Shown: positions 41,177 to 53,366 of the stretch, one piece after another
Position numbering within the stretch: position 1 is the stretch's first letter
Layout of the letters: each line of letters starts with the position of its first letter
Assembly: GCA_030686995.1 (NCBI GenBank)
Contig: CM060692.1
Span: 128,045,796-128,109,795 of the forward strand
Length of the DNA stretch: 64,000 bases
Direction of reading: 5' to 3'
From: Artemisia argyi
Taxonomy: Eukaryota; Streptophyta; Magnoliopsida; Asterales; Asteraceae
Translations under genes and position numbers: made by a program
Notes under the pieces: generated by a model
What the model was told of the DNA's origin: nothing
The model's input: only the letters and a program-made list of their open reading frames with translations
Databases searched by the model: none

Positions 41177-44100
41177 ATGGCGCCAAAGAAAGCAAAGGCT
41201 ACATCAGAAACACCTGCCATGACACAAGCAGCTATCCGCAAGTTGGTCAGGGATAGTATAGCAGAAGCTCTAGAGATTGAGAGAGCTGAAGTTGCTGCTA
41301 GGACTGCTGAGGTTCCACCTACTGCTGAAGTGGTTCAACCCACTACTAGGCGTGAATGTACTTGGAAGGATTTCAAGATTAGTGATCCTATCAAGTATAA
41401 GGGAACTGAGGGAGCGGTTGCTTTAATCCGCTGGTTTGAGAAGACTGAGAACGTTTTTCTCATGTGTGGTTGTCAGGAGGTTAACAAGGTAAAGTTTGCT
41501 ACAGGTATGCTGCTGGATGAAGCCATGTCTTGGTGGAATTCGTATGCTCAGCCTATTGGTATGGAGAATGCCTACAAACTTACTTGGGCTGAATTCAAAA
41601 AGCTAATGACTAAGAAGTTTTGCCCTCGTACTGAGGTGCAAAAGTTGGAAACAGAATTCTACCAGTTAGTAACAAAAGGAGATGACATTGAGACTTATAT
41701 CAGGAAGTTTCAGGAGTTGGCTACACTATGTCCAACTATGGTTCCGGATGCTGAGAAAAAGATGGAGAACTTTACTGGGGGATTACCCGAAAGCATCCGA
41801 GGGGATGTGATGTCTTTCGACCCACAAACAATGGAAGAGGCCATTCGTATAACTCAGAAACTTATGGTCCAAGTGTTGAAAGGAAAGTCTGCTGCAAACA
41901 ACAACAATAACCGTTCCAACAATACCAACTACAACAACACTCGAAACAACAACTATAACAATAACCGAAACCGCAACTACCCCAATAACCAAAACAACAA
42001 TAACAACAAGAGGAAGTTTGATAATAACCAAGGTGGGAATGCCAACCAACCAGCACCTAAGAGGCAGGAAATGGCAAAGGTCTATGCTGCAGGACCAACA
42101 GAAGGAAAAGGATATGCTGGAAAACTACCCAAGTGTAACAAATGTCGAACTCATCATAACCCTGGGAATTGTCCTAGAGCTTGTCAGAACTGTGGAAAGG
42201 TCGGTCATTGGACTAAGGACTGCAAAACACCACGAGGAATAATTAATCAGAACCAACCAGGAGCATGTTATGGTTGTGGAGAGTTGGGTCATTTCCAGTA
42301 CAATTGCCCAAAGAGGAATGATCAAAGAGCTGGAAATCAGGGCGGAGTAGCTCGAGGAAGGGCTTATGTTATGGGAGGAGAAGATGCCCGTGAGGACCCG
42401 AATGTTGTTACGGGTACGTTCCTCGTTAATAATCGTTATGCATCCATTTTATTTGATTCTGGAGCGGATAGAAGTTTTGTTTCTAGTACATTTGCACCTT
42501 TACTTAACATAGAACCAACTACCTTAGACATTCCCTACATTGTTGAATTAGCCGATGGGTCTTTAGTTAACACAAACACCGTTATCCGTGGTTGCACCAT
42601 CAATTTCCTAAATCACCCATTCAATATAGACCTTATGCCCGTAGAACTTGGAAGTTTTGACATCGTTATCGGTATGGATTGGTTGTCTCGACATCGTGCA
42701 AGGATCATTTGTGATGAGAAAGTTGTTCATCTTTCTTATGGAGGTGAAACTTTGGTTGTTCGCGGGGAGCGAAGTGGAACTAGACTCAGTATCATATCAT
42801 GCATTAAAACCGAGAAGTACATAAAGAAGGGTTGTTATGCATTCTTGGCTCATATAACGGAGAAGAAGTCGGATGAGAAACGACTTGAAGATGTGCCCAT
42901 TGTTAAGGAATTTCCAGAAGTTTTTCCGGAAGAATTACCAGGACTGCCACCTACACGTCAAGTTGAGTTTCAGATTGAGTTGGTGCCAGGAGCTGCACCA
43001 ATTGCACGAGCACCATATAGACTTGCACCTTCTGAAATGCAAGAATTGTCTAACCAGTTACAAGAGCTTTTAGACAAAGGATTCATTAGACCGAGTTCCT
43101 CGCCTTGGGGAGCACCAGTTTTGTTTGTGAAGAAGAAGGATGGATCTTTCAGAATGTGCATAGACTATCGTGAGCTGAACAAGTTAACGGTGAAGAATCG
43201 TTATCCACTACCTAGGATTGATGACTTGTTTGATCAGCTACAAGGTTCCTGTTTTTATTCCAAGATTGATTTAAGATCAGGTTACCATCAACTCAGAGTT
43301 CGGGAAGAAGATATCCTGAAGACAGCATTCAGAACACGTTATGGTCATTATGAGTTTCAAGTGATGCCTTTTGGATTAACGAATGCACCTGCGGTATTCA
43401 TGGATCTCATGAACAGAGTATGCAAACCATATCTTGATAAGTATGTGATTGTGTTCATTGACGATATCCTGATTTATTCCAAGAGTAAGAAAGAGCATGA
43501 AGCACACCTCAGAACAATATTGGAACTACTCAAGAAGGAGCAATTGTATGCCAAATTTTCAAAGTGTGACTTTTGGATACAAAGAGTTCAATTTCTTGGC
43601 CATGTCATTGATAGCCAAGGATTACAAGTCGACCCAGCAAAGATTGAGGCAGTAAAGGATTGGGCTACGCCCAAGTCTCCTACAGAAATTCGTCAATTCT
43701 TAGGACTTGCCGGATATTACAGGAGGTTTATTGAAGGGTTTTCTAAGATAGCGAAGTCGCTGACTAAGCTGACACAAAAGAATCAGAAGTACGAGTGGGG
43801 AGAAAAACAAGAATCTGCATTTCAGTTATTGAAGCAGAAGCTTTGTAGTGCACCGATTTTGTCACTACCAGAAGGTATTGAGAACTTTGTGGTATATTGC
43901 GATGCTTCGCATAAAGGGCTTGGAGCTGTGCTAATGCAAAACGAGAAGGTGATAGCTTATGCATCTAGACAGCTTAAGACACACGAGAAGAATTACACTA
44001 CACACGACTTGGAGTTGGGTGCTGTTGTTTTTGCACTCAAGATTTGGAGACACTACCTTTATGGTACTAAATGTGTAATTTTTACCGACCACAAGAGCTT

Positions 44101-45226
44101 ACAGCATATACTTGATCAGAAGGAACTTAACATGAGACAACGTCGTTGGCTAAAATTGTTGAGTGATTACGATTGTGAAATCCGATATCACCCAGGAAAA
44201 GCAAATGTCGTAGCAGATGGACTTAGCAGAAAGGAACGACTCAAACCTTTGAGGGTCAGGTCATTAGGAATGACTATTATTTCACCATTACCATCAAAAA
44301 TCTTAGAAGCTCAGATTGAGGCTCTCAAGGAGGAAAATCGGCCACAGGAGAAACTTTATGGTATGCCAGAAAACAAGAATGGTTTCGTTAAGAGAGCAGA
44401 TGGAGTGTTATGCTTCAAGGATCGAAGTTGGATACCACTCTATGGTGGGGTACGAGATTTGATTATGCATGAATCACATAAGTCAAGGTACTCTATTCAC
44501 CCAGGTTCTGACAAGATGTATCAGGATCTCAAAAAACTGTATTGGTGGCCGAACATGAAAGCAGAAATAGCTACGTACGTCAGCAAATGTCTTACTTGTG
44601 CTAAAGTGAAAGCTGAGTACCAGAAACCGTCAGGACTACTTCAACAACCAGAAATTCCACAATGGAAGTGGGAACGTATTACAATGGACTTTGTTACTAA
44701 ACTACCCAAGACGTCAGGAGGTTTCGATGCTATATGGGTAATTGTTGATCGTCTTACTAAATCAGCACATTTCATACCCATTAGAGAGACTTATTCCATG
44801 GAACAGCTTGCCAGACTTTATGTCAAGGAAATAGTCTCGAGGCATGGGGCACCAGTTTCTATCATTTCAGACAGGGATAGTCGTTTTACTTCAAACTTTT
44901 GGAAGTCATTACAAGATTCCTTTGGATCCAAGTTAGACATGAGCACTGCTTACCATCCACAGACCGATGGTCAGAGTGAGAGAACTATTCAGACTCTGGA
45001 GGACATGCTGCGAGCATGTGTGATTGACTTTGGGAATGGTTGGGCTAACCATTTGCCATTAATCGAGTTCTCTTATAACAACAGTTACCATTCAAGTATT
45101 AAAACAGCACCATTTGAGGCATTGTATGGTCGTAAGTGTCGTTCACCAGTTTGTTGGGCAGAAGTTGGAGAGGTACAATGCACAGGTCCAGAAATGGTTA
45201 GGGAAACAACAGAAAAGATAATATAG
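41177..45226 (+). CDS. gag-pol: D Gag-Pol polyprotein (1349 aa), cut short by a TAG
   Basis: One frame encodes all functions for particle formation, reverse transcription and integration. Gag core is about residues 75-230. An Asn-rich linker follows (about 235-290), then three Cys-His knuckles starting near residues 320, 336 and 364. The protease has D-S-G-A at residue 427. RT has [12 protein letters not shown] and F-I-D-D (Asp 762, 763). RNase H has Y-C-D-A-S (Asp 909) and T-D-H-K-S-L. Integrase shows D1171, D1232 and E1268, with 35 residues between the last two, as in the family. All catalytic residues are present. The frame ends at TAG 45224-45226, where relatives I remember have Gln (K-I-[IV]-Q-I-R), and the same frame stays open to 45751. 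Apart from this stop the gene looks functional. Confidence 0.95.
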   Translation: MAPKKAKATSETPAMTQAAIRKLVRDSIAEALEIERAEVAARTAEVPPTAEVVQPTTRRECTWKDFKISDPIKYKGTEGAVALIRWFEKTENVFLMCGCQEVNKVKFATGMLLDEAMSWWNSYAQPIGMENAYKLTWAEFKKLMTKKFCPRTEVQKLETEFYQLVTKGDDIETYIRKFQELATLCPTMVPDAEKKMENFTGGLPESIRGDVMSFDPQTMEEAIRITQKLMVQVLKGKSAANNNNNRSNNTNYNNTRNNNYNNNRNRNYPNNQNNNNNKRKFDNNQGGNANQPAPKRQEMAKVYAAGPTEGKGYAGKLPKCNKCRTHHNPGNCPRACQNCGKVGHWTKDCKTPRGIINQNQPGACYGCGELGHFQYNCPKRNDQRAGNQGGVARGRAYVMGGEDAREDPNVVTGTFLVNNRYASILFDSGADRSFVSSTFAPLLNIEPTTLDIPYIVELADGSLVNTNTVIRGCTINFLNHPFNIDLMPVELGSFDIVIGMDWLSRHRARIICDEKVVHLSYGGETLVVRGERSGTRLSIISCIKTEKYIKKGCYAFLAHITEKKSDEKRLEDVPIVKEFPEVFPEELPGLPPTRQVEFQIELVPGAAPIARAPYRLAPSEMQELSNQLQELLDKGFIRPSSSPWGAPVLFVKKKDGSFRMCIDYRELNKLTVKNRYPLPRIDDLFDQLQGSCFYSKIDLRSGYHQLRVREEDILKTAFRTRYGHYEFQVMPFGLTNAPAVFMDLMNRVCKPYLDKYVIVFIDDILIYSKSKKEHEAHLRTILELLKKEQLYAKFSKCDFWIQRVQFLGHVIDSQGLQVDPAKIEAVKDWATPKSPTEIRQFLGLAGYYRRFIEGFSKIAKSLTKLTQKNQKYEWGEKQESAFQLLKQKLCSAPILSLPEGIENFVVYCDASHKGLGAVLMQNEKVIAYASRQLKTHEKNYTTHDLELGAVVFALKIWRHYLYGTKCVIFTDHKSLQHILDQKELNMRQRRWLKLLSDYDCEIRYHPGKANVVADGLSRKERLKPLRVRSLGMTIISPLPSKILEAQIEALKEENRPQEKLYGMPENKNGFVKRADGVLCFKDRSWIPLYGGVRDLIMHESHKSRYSIHPGSDKMYQDLKKLYWWPNMKAEIATYVSKCLTCAKVKAEYQKPSGLLQQPEIPQWKWERITMDFVTKLPKTSGGFDAIWVIVDRLTKSAHFIPIRETYSMEQLARLYVKEIVSRHGAPVSIISDRDSRFTSNFWKSLQDSFGSKLDMSTAYHPQTDGQSERTIQTLEDMLRACVIDFGNGWANHLPLIEFSYNNSYHSSIKTAPFEALYGRKCRSPVCWAEVGEVQCTGPEMVRETTEKII

Positions 45227-45751
45227 ATTCGAGATAGGCTTGAAACAGCTAGAAGTCGACAGAAGAGTTACGCAGATGTTAGACGCAAACCATTGGAATT
45301 CCAGGTTGGAGACAAGGTCATGTTGAAAGTCTCGCCTTGGAAGGGCGTGATACGATTTGGAAAGCGTGGAAAGTTGAACCCGAGATACATTGGTCCATTT
45401 AAGATACTGGAAAGGATTGGTCCAGTAGCTTACAAGCTTGAACTACCATTAGAACTCAGCAACGTACATAATACATTTCATGTCTCAAACCTCAAGAAAT
45501 GCCTTTCAGATGAGTGTTCAGTTATACCATTAGAAGAGATTCAGCTAGATGACAAGCTTAACTTTGTGGAGGAACCAGTTGAAATCATGGACCGAGAGGT
45601 CAAGCAGTTGAAGCAGAGTAGAATTCCGATCGTTAAGGTTCGCTGGAATTCTCGAAGAGGTCCTGAGTTTATTTGGGAACGAGAGGACCAAATGCAACGC
45701 AAGTATCCACACCTTTTCACCAAACCTATTACCGAGACCAACACTAGCTGA
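45227..45751 (+). CDS. D integrase C-terminus and chromodomain-like tail, after the TAG
   Basis: This continues the gag-pol frame beyond the stop at 45224-45226, with no frameshift, to TGA at 45749-45751. It contains the integrase C-terminal module ([15 protein letters not shown] and R-Y-I-G-P-F, the GPY/F motif), then H-V-S-N-L-K-K-C. The tail has V-K-V-R-W-N and G-P-E-F-I-W-E-R-E, which resembles the chromodomain-like end of Tekay-type chromoviruses and may target insertion to chromatin. It could be made only by readthrough of the TAG, or supplied by another copy. The first internal Met-like start is far inside, so separate translation is unlikely. Confidence 0.85.
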   Translation: MRDRLETARSRQKSYADVRRKPLEFQVGDKVMLKVSPWKGVIRFGKRGKLNPRYIGPFKILERIGPVAYKLELPLELSNVHNTFHVSNLKKCLSDECSVIPLEEIQLDDKLNFVEEPVEIMDREVKQLKQSRIPIVKVRWNSRRGPEFIWEREDQMQRKYPHLFTKPITETNTS

Positions 45752-45771
45752 ATTCAGGGACTGAATTCCTA

Positions 45772-45785
45772 TTTGGGTGGGCGGA
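45772..45785 (+). other. Polypurine tract of D
   Basis: TTTGGGTGGGCGGA directly before the 3' LTR; purine-rich and at the expected place. Confidence 0.7.
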
Positions 45786-48700
45786 TGTCACAACTCACCA
45801 TTACAGGTCATTTACCATTTCAGGTCATTTTCCCAAACTTCGACTTTTTACTATTCATAAATCACTATTCATCAAAACACTATTCATCGTTTTACTATTC
45901 ATCATTTTCGAGGTCAGTTTGATATTCTGAGAAACTTTTGGGAAATTTACTATTCACTGAACACTATTCATTTCCGGAAAAGTTTGCACTATTCACTTGC
46001 ATTACTCATTTCATCGTAAATTTAGTTTACGGGTATTCAAATTCGCGTAACCGGATTGGTTTAGGTGCGAATTCATTTCATTAGTGTCCTTAACACTGCA
46101 TACGGACTGGAGATAGTCTGCATATCATCATAACAGCATTTTCATGTTATACCACTCTTAGGATTTTCAAATTTCTATATTCAGTACATTTAACGTTTTT
46201 ACGTATAAGTATTTATAGTAAACGTTAACACCCGGTTTATACACGACGAATATATCTAAATATTCCCACAATGGTCCCGACATATTTTTATATCCATTTT
46301 AACATCATAAAAGTTATAACATTCAGTTACCCAGTATTTTGGAAATTTATTTTTTTTATAACGTACGCTTATGAATATAACGACGGTTTTCGTGAAAACT
46401 AAACAATAATCACCCGATCACTCAGTAATTGTACCCAACATATTTTTAATATATTTTTATCATTATTATAACTTTATTTCATCCCGGATAACTTCGTGAA
46501 CATTTATTTCTATTTAACCCGGTACCCCGATTTTAACAAATAACACAAACTAACACTAAAACTACATAAGTTTTCTAATTAAATCACAAGCACCCTACCC
46601 CCCCCCCCCCCCCCCCCCCCTTGGCTCACCATAACCGGCCACATGAACACCCCTAAACCTCATGCATTAATTTCCTAAGTATTATACTAATAAACCTCTA
46701 AATACTTACTTTAACCAAAAACCTAAAATCATTTCTTACATTTTTTAGATAAGAAGAAAAATCATCTCATCCTCTTTCTCTCTTGCAAACCCACGACCAA
46801 ACCCAAAAACATAGATCAAGTGAAGGTTTTTCAAAAGCTAAAGCACCAAAGTTGTTCCTTATACTTGCCTAATCAAGAATCAAACAAGAAATACACAAGT
46901 AATCCAAGGTTTCTAGTCATCTAATCATCTCATTTTATCAAGTAAGTTATCAACTTTATTTTTACATGAATCATCTTATATTTACTTGTATTGCATGAGT
47001 TCCATGCTAAAAACCATGTACAACTAGCTATACCACCATTTATTTTGTCAAAAATGGAACATACAAACCCTAACTTTTTATTTATGAATCCCCTTGCTAT
47101 AATAACTTGGTTAGGAGCCCATGGCACCCTAAGAAGGTGTATGGTAGGATTAGATTAGCTATGTGGTGATTACAAGAGGTTTGGTGATGTTAGAAATTAG
47201 TTATAAACCTTGAAAACTTGATTTGGAGCATGTTTTAGACATGCTGTCCCATTTTGTGAAATCCAGGAAAATCAATAAATACAAAGTAAACTTTGGCAAA
47301 ATTTTTAGAAAATACTTTCAAAAACGAATCCGTAGGCGAAAGAACGGATTAAAAAGAGTTTATAACGAAGAAGTTATGATTTTTGCAAGATTGTTGACGA
47401 AAAGTATTTTCTGGAAAATAGTTGCTGTTGGACGTTTTTCATTGGTCAAAAAGAGGCTTTAGACGTAACCCGGAGGAGCCGAGCTTTCCAAAATATATTA
47501 CTATATACTAAGACGTAACCGTGGATATAAAGAACAAGTAAAACGGACATATAACGACAAAGATATTCACGTTTGAATATCGGCTAAACCCATTTTTATT
47601 TGACAGCTTTTAATAAAAATTGGCACTAAAACTACGAAGTACTTTTATAAGCTAGAAATAATATTAAGTACCAAATTTTATAACTAATGAAGTATTAGTT
47701 ATTACAAGTATATGTTCATCATTTCAAGGCGATATTTCATGGATTACAACCCGAGGATTTCAACACTAACATGGAAACATACGATATATATATAAGTATA
47801 TATATATTACAACTAGCTTATTATATTTTCTAATAGCAATATTTTTCCAAATTCTTGGATTATATATTTTGATAACACAAGTGTTTTTCCAAAGAGTAGA
47901 GTGGTATAGGAACATGAGCATGGACATTCATAACATCATTTGGTGATCTAAATGAGATCATTCATCATTCGTATTAGGTTGCGGCAGCTAACCGATCATT
48001 GTTGTTCACTTCATATTATCATCAGTATCATCAGTATCATCAGTTGAGGTGAGTATTCATAGCCCCGTATACATTTTTATTGTTTTCAAATCCCACGGGG
48101 GAGAATACATTGCACCATTTTAGTACGAGCCCAAGTATCAAACCTATGTACATAGCTTAAGTAGCTTGTCTGCCATGTGATAAGTCCCCTGTAACATCAT
48201 GAACCATTAATTTACCGCTAAGCGAGAGTGAGTGGATAGATCTATCGAGGGTGACGCCTCCATCCGTGGTAGTGATTACCAACAGTAAGCGGATGCATGT
48301 CATGTCTTTTACATTTGAGTGTTTGGCAGAACATTCGGGAGGGGCATAGAATTTCATCAGTCATAGCTTCGGTGTCATGAGCTTAAGGTCTATTGTACTA
48401 TTTTACGTGACTTTTGTCATGCATTTATACTTGTGGTGGCCGTACAAATATTACATTTCATAAACCTATGATTATTCACCAACATTCGTGTTGACCGTTT
48501 TCGCAATGTATTTTCAGGTAACTAAGGCATCATCATATTACATGCATGGAGTAACATTAGGGTGTGCCAGGGATGACGCACTACATTTTGGATTTTTCAT
48601 GCACTTGTGTAAATTATCGTTTGACATTTCCTGAACTTGTTTTCTGTAAACGTTTCAACCTTTGGGGACCTATGTTTTGTAGCACTGGATGCTTTTAAAT

Positions 48701-48828
48701 AACTCAAACGATATGTATTTTCCAAACGACACTTTAGGTCGTTCAATATTTCCTTGTTATTGTGCTATGACAGTTACACCCCCAGGCATTCCATTCCGCT
48801 GCAAGTCAGGTAAATTGGGGGTGTGACA
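45786..48828 (+). repeat. 3' LTR of D (3043 bp)
   Basis: Almost identical to 36602-39638. The six-base length difference is explained by the poly-C run (23 C here, 17 in the 5' LTR). I count nine single-base differences. It ends GGGTGTGACA before the CTTTG duplication. Confidence 0.95.
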
Positions 48829-48833
48829 CTTTG

Positions 48834-49837
48834 CTTACAAAGTATATTGGTGTTTGTACGGAGTTCCTATCTATTAATAGCACCGCGCTAACTGCCCCAT
48901 GAGTTGCAGACAAGTACATAATCAATTCTTACCCTGGTCGGGGTGCGACTAGTGCGGGAAGCGCTGCTATATGTTGCTTAAGCTGTTGAAAAGCTTCTTC
49001 CGCTTCCGCAGTCCAACGAAAGTCTCCCTTTTTTGTACACTTCGTGAGTGTTTTAAAGAGAGGAAGTGACTTATCCACTGATTTGGACAAGAATCGATTC
49101 AACTCGGCTAATTTTCCATTTCAGGACTGGACTTCTTTCAATGTGCATCGTGAAGGGAGTTGCACGACAGCCTTTGTTTTTTCTGGGCATGGCTTAATGC
49201 CATCAGGCTCTATCAAATACCTGAGGAACATGCCTTCTGTACCGCCAAAGGTGCATTTCTTGGGATTTAACTTCATGTTGATCCTTCCCAGTGTCTTGAA
49301 TGTTTCTTCAACGTCGCGCACTAACTCCTCTTCAGTATGACTCTTTATGACAAGGTCATCAACATAAACCTCCAGGTTGCGGCCCACTTGCTTCTCAAAT
49401 GCATTGTCTACCAATCGCTGGTAAGTTGCGCATGCGTTCTTCAAGCCAAAGGGCATCTTTGTGTAGCAGTAGACACCCTGGCTTGTGTGGAAGGCTGTTT
49501 TTTCCTCGTCTTCTTTGGCCATTTGGATTTGATGATACCCTTTGTATGCATCCAGGAAACATTTAAAAGGGTATCCACACAATGACTCTATCTTCCAGTC
49601 TATCTCTGGTAGCGGGTAGCAATCTTGTGGACATGCTTTGTTGAGATCGGTGAAATCCAAGCACATCCTCCAACTGCCGTCACTTTTTTTCACCATCACC
49701 GGATTGCAGGGCCAGTCATGGTAATAGACCTCTCGCATGATGCCTGCGTCCACAACCTTGTGTACTTCCTCTAGAATGGCCTTTGCGCGCTTTGGAGCCT
49801 GGCCACACTTTTTCTGCCGTACTGGAGGATATCCTCG
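48834..49837 (-). pseudogene. E reverse transcriptase, right of the D insertion
   Basis: On the minus strand the frame from 49837 has a V-K-K-S-D-G-S-W-R-M-C-L-D-F-T-D-L-N-K-A-C-P motif, Y-P-L-P-E-I-D, K-M-P-F-G-L-K-N-A and the catalytic Y-V-D-D-L-V-I-K, all intact between 49753 and 49121. Further left it continues with stops toward the connection domain until D cuts it at 48833/48829. RT would copy the RNA genome. The core looks structurally complete; the surrounding frame does not. Confidence 0.85.
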
Positions 49838-50854
49838 TCAGATTTGTAACTTATGTTCTGTAATCGATCGTGGCACGCCAGTCATGTGCTTTGGTTCCCA
49901 TGCAAATATGTCTAGATTCTTTTGCAAGAGTGCGCACACGGACGCTTTGCCTTTGTCAGACAGCGATCCACCAATCGATACCTCTTGCTCCGGGTAATCA
50001 GGATGAATTGTAACTTTCAGGTTTGATACCTTAGCTGTGTGTTGTTCTGGAGTGTGTGCCGTCTCACATGCAACCGTGTTGCACTCTATAGGTAATACAG
50101 TGGTGTTGTAGAGAGTGACAATGCCTCCTTCAACTGGGAATTTGAGCATCCCATGTGCTGTGGACGGTACTGTGCGCATGGCTGATATTCCTGGTCTTCC
50201 AATAATGCCATTGTATGGCGAAGGAGATTTGATTACCATGAAATTCATCCAGGCCGTCGTGGAGTGTTGCTTATCACCAACGACCACAAGTAATCGTATC
50301 TGCCCCGTGGGCCATATCTTTTCTCCTGTGAAGCCAGTCAGCGATGTCGTGGCCGGGTTTAATTGACTCCGTATCTCAGGTCGCAACCTTTTGAAACAAT
50401 GTTCATACATGATGTCTGCGGATGCTCCCCCATCAACACACATGCGGTGGATATCGTGACCCCCCATATTTATCTCGATGGTGAGCGGTTCTACTACTGC
50501 ATTGTCCGCAGTCAGAGTGGGGAAATAGATTTCGTTCCTATAAGAAAACTTCTTGCTGACCTTTTGCCTAGTCTTTCGCTGCCATGATTATATCATGTAA
50601 ATGGTGTCAGCCTTTTCCTTTGGTGTCTCTTTCTTGTTCACATTCTTATGTTTGTCTTTTCCCTCTCTGATATTCTTGACGAGGTGATCCAATTTGCCTT
50701 CTTTCACTAATTTATCAATTAGTTGGCGTAATTGAACACACTCGTTGGTGGTGTGGCCCTTTTGTCCATGATATTCATAGTATTCGTTCCCTACGCGCCG
50801 ATCTTCGGGGGTGCGCATTGGTGGGGGTTTCGAGAAGTTCGCACCTTCTGTCAC
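49838..50854 (-). pseudogene. E zinc-knuckle segment and aspartic protease
   Basis: The first part (50854-50588) has a knuckle-like E-Y-H-G-Q-K-G-H-T-T-N-E-C, in which the expected first Cys is Tyr, and L-I-D-K-L-V-K-E-G-K-L. The same frame (387 bases apart, divisible by three) then holds a retropepsin with V-D-G-G-A-S-A-D-I-M-Y, L-T-G-F-T-G-E and Y-N-G-I-I-G-R-P, typical of the Tat lineage (D-G-G-A-S active site). A TGA at 49838-49840 separates it from RT. The gag part upstream is in another frame. Confidence 0.8.
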
Positions 50855-50877
50855 AAATATCTCCCTTGGAGTCTTTG

Positions 50878-52491
50878 TTAGTGGGGTATATTTGTCATTG
50901 TCTCATCCACTCCCTTGACTGCGGTAGCTTTTGTTGCGGTTGCTACTCTGGTCATTGGATTTTCTCCTAGGCTGTTCTTGTGACCTATAGCTTGAGTAAC
51001 TTTTCTTACTATCCGCAGCAGCTGCTTCCCCTTGGATAACGGACCTGTGCGCTTCATGAGTTCATCAAAGGTTTGGGGAACCTTATCATTTAACCTTCTG
51101 ATAAGTTCTAGGTTATTGATTCCATTCATAAACCCTGAGATTTTTAGTATTTCGGGCCATGCCTTGATGTGTATGCATTCGTCCTTATATCGCTCCACAT
51201 AAGCGCTGGTTGATTCCCCTTGACGTTGTTTTACCCTAGCCAGTTCGACAGGGTTCTTGGCGCACTTCTTTCTTTGAGTAAAGTTCAAGCGAAACGTCTT
51301 TCGCAACTCTTCAAACCCGCCTATGCTTCTTCGTGGCAGCTTACTAAACCAGGTTCGCGCATTCCCCACTAATGTCGAGTTGAACATATGGCACCACACG
51401 GGTTGTGGCCAATTTTCAATGGTGGCAGCAGATTCAAAAAATTTTAGGTGGTCATCAGGATCACCTGTCCCTTCATAAGTTTTAACATTGGAGGGCATGC
51501 GCCTTCTCTTATCTTCTGAATCGCTGATGCACCGAGTGAATTCGTCAACCTTTTGGCGGCGCCAGGGATGGGACATGTCTTCGTCCTCCTCTTCTTCGCG
51601 ATATCTCCTCTTGGACTTCCAGTGCCCTGTTTCTTTGTCCTCGTTGTCCGAGGAGTCACTTGAGGATAAGCTGACCCTTTTGCGATGCTTGTGCCGAGTG
51701 TCCTCGGAATCCGAGCTTGAAGGGCTTTCGCTTGGGGAGTACTATCGCCCAAGCCTATCATGAACTCTCCTACTGCTAGACCTTGGAGGGCTTTCGCTTG
51801 GTGAGCACTGTCGTCCAAGTCTATCCTGAATCCTGCGACTACCAAGCCTAGCGTGGACATTGGTACGCTTTCCATCGTCTTCATGCTCGTTCGAGTATTG
51901 CCAATCAGCTGCTTCATCATCCACAACTTGCCTTCCAACCCTAGTGAACACTGGAAGTCGGCGGCTATCTTTTTCGCACCTCTCCTTCCGATAGCGCGGT
52001 GGGGATGCTTCATACTCAGGACCGAAGTTGAGCCGGGCTTGCAGGCTCTGACTTGACCTTCTTTTCGCTTCCTCTTGCATAGGGGCAGCCAAGGTTTCGT
52101 AGTTTTGAGACACAAAATCACTTGGTGCTAATTCAGGCGCGACTACTTCTAGCGCGAGGATGTCTGTTTCCACATTAGGTCCCCTGTCTCGATTAGCCGC
52201 ACATGGCGGCTCAGTGGTGTCTGGGATAGGCACCGTTTGGTGGGGAGTGGTGAAAAGAGTGCGTTATAGATCTTCTGCGCTAGTTGTTGTCGTAGTGGCC
52301 TGGGTTGTCCCCGTAGGCAGTTCTACTGTTGGAAGGATCAGATCTGGGCCTGATCCTTGGTGCCCGGGCGCACTGGTTGTCCCAGAGACCTACCTAGGGG
52401 TTGAATCGCTTTGATGCTTCTTCCTCTGTGAGTCACCATGTGTTTTCTTCAACAGCGGAGTCTGCTGGCTTATGTTTCCATGCTTCGCCAT
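50878..52491 (-). pseudogene. gag: E Gag (Tat type), three nonsense codons
   Basis: The frame starts at the ATG at 52491 (M-A-K-H-G-N-I) and stays in one frame to 50878, broken by TAG (52390-52392), a stop near 52265 and TAG (51742-51744). The N-terminal part carries S-L-Q-A-R-L-N-F-G-P-E-Y and two repeats of R-x-x-D-R-L-G-R. The gag core has Y-E-G-T-G-D-P-D-D-H-L, F-x-x-x-L-V-G-N-A-R-T-W-F and L-A-R-V-K-Q-R-Q-G-E-S. In the repeats the first reads CGA CAG and the second CGA TAG, so that stop is a CAG-to-TAG change. It would form the particle shell. Confidence 0.85.
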
Positions 52492-52510
52492 TCTAGTTCT
52501 TAGTGTAGGG

Positions 52511-52527
52511 TCCCACGGATGGCGCCA
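52511..52527 (-). other. Primer-binding site of E
   Basis: The minus strand reads TGGCGCCATCCGTGGGA two bases after the 5' LTR. It begins with TGG as a tRNA-CCA complement must. I do not assign the tRNA; TGGCGCC-type sites are usual in Tat elements. Confidence 0.7.
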
Positions 52528-52529
52528 CT

Positions 52530-53017
52530 TGTTGATACAAAAGTTGGGCGTTCCTTGTTTGGGTTGCTGTTCTTGTATCAATTGGATTTTAATGCTTGAG
52601 ACCTGCGCACTAAGAAAGCAAACAACACCGTTAGGCTTATCGTGGGATTGTCTCCCACGATTATCCTCCGGCGTGAGAGTAAGTAATCAGTTTTAGGGTT
52701 ATAGTGAAGAGTTTGGGGTTTTAGACGATACCTTAATGAGAGCCGTGATATTCATTATATAGGCACGAAATCCCTGTAGGTTTTGTGCTTCTTACTCTTT
52801 AGCATATCTCGCCTTATCCGATCTATTGATCTTTATCCCATAAATAGAAGATCATTATCAAGACCATAAATAATATATTTGGGTATGGGCTTTCGTGAGC
52901 CCAAATTGTTATCATAATGGCCCAACTCATTACTATGATAGCCCATGCGTGATGGGCTTGGGCGTTAGTAATGTCCAATAGTCAGGTTCGTGACCCGAGT
53001 GCGGCTATACGTCATCA
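52530..53017 (-). repeat. 5' LTR of E (488 bp)
   Basis: TGTTGATACAAAAG to TACGTCATCA, aligned end to end with 30213-30701. I count about 31 differences including one single-base indel. Confidence 0.9.
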
Positions 53018-53195
53018 GCAAGGGAGACACATTGGCTCATTGAGTGAGCTCAATGGTGTTTCAATAGCCTTGGTGGCTAGGACGGGAGTACTCTCCTAAG
53101 GTTCGGGGTCTAGGAGGTTAGTTTGCTAGTGGTGGGTTTTGTGGATGGTTTTGTTGTGGTGGGTTGATGGGATCAAACAGATTACCACCTTCCAT
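53018..53195 (-). pseudogene. gag: A2 Gag, N-terminal part
   Basis: From the ATG at 53195 (M-E-G-G-N-L-F-D-P-I-N-P) the minus-strand frame follows the proline-rich A1 N-terminus to the E insertion at 53018. One in-frame TGA falls where A1 has GGA. Together with 29726-30212 and 18846-19318 it accounts for a full-length gag in three pieces. Confidence 0.7.
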
Positions 53196-53366
53196 GATGG
53201 CGGATGGTAAAAGTTACGAACAAAGGAACGAAGAAATAAGATAGACTAAAGAAACCTATAAAAATAAAATAAAAATCTTACTAGAAAGGAATCTAGCAAG
53301 TAGACCTAATAAAAAGAAATTCTAACCTAGAAAATAACTATTCATAGGGCTGCGGAGCCAAAAACT

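Larger units (their letters stand above)
36602..48828 (+). mobile_element. Element D: young, nearly intact Ty3/gypsy element (12.2 kb)
   Basis: This is a complete plus-strand element: 5' LTR 36602-39638, primer site, extra ORF, gag-pol, polypurine tract, 3' LTR 45786-48828, and a perfect CTTTG target duplication (36597-36601, 48829-48833). The LTRs differ by about nine substitutions plus a poly-C length change, about 0.3%. At 1.3e-8 per site per year that is near 0.1 million years. Domain order gag, protease, RT, RNase H, integrase places it in Ty3/gypsy. The tail after integrase and the TGTCAC...GTGACA ends resemble Tekay-type chromoviruses. It lies in the E pol region in opposite orientation. 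Confidence 0.95.
30213..53017 (-). mobile_element. Element E: Tat-lineage Ty3/gypsy element split by D
   Basis: This minus-strand element is about 10.6 kb without D. 3' LTR 30213-30701, 5' LTR 52530-53017, perfect GCAAG target duplication (30208-30212 and 53018-53022). Right to left it encodes gag, knuckle and protease, RT, then (after D) RNase H and integrase, all with stops. Between integrase and 3' LTR an extra gene lies on the opposite strand. Gag and protease type, RNase H form and antisense extra ORF together mark the Tat lineage. By eye the LTRs differ at about 31 of 488 positions (6.4%), which at the often-used 1.3e-8 substitutions per site per year is roughly 2.5 million years. Confidence 0.9.

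Noticed and set aside
36602..48828. A 3-kb segmental duplication (36602-39638 and 45786-48828)
   Set aside because: The copies flank gag-pol, begin TGTCAC and end GTGACA, and have a primer site, a polypurine tract and a target duplication. They are LTRs.
51444..52121. A 225-aa protein on the minus strand
   Set aside because: It overlaps the E gag frame, has no domain, and the gag motifs lie in the other phase.
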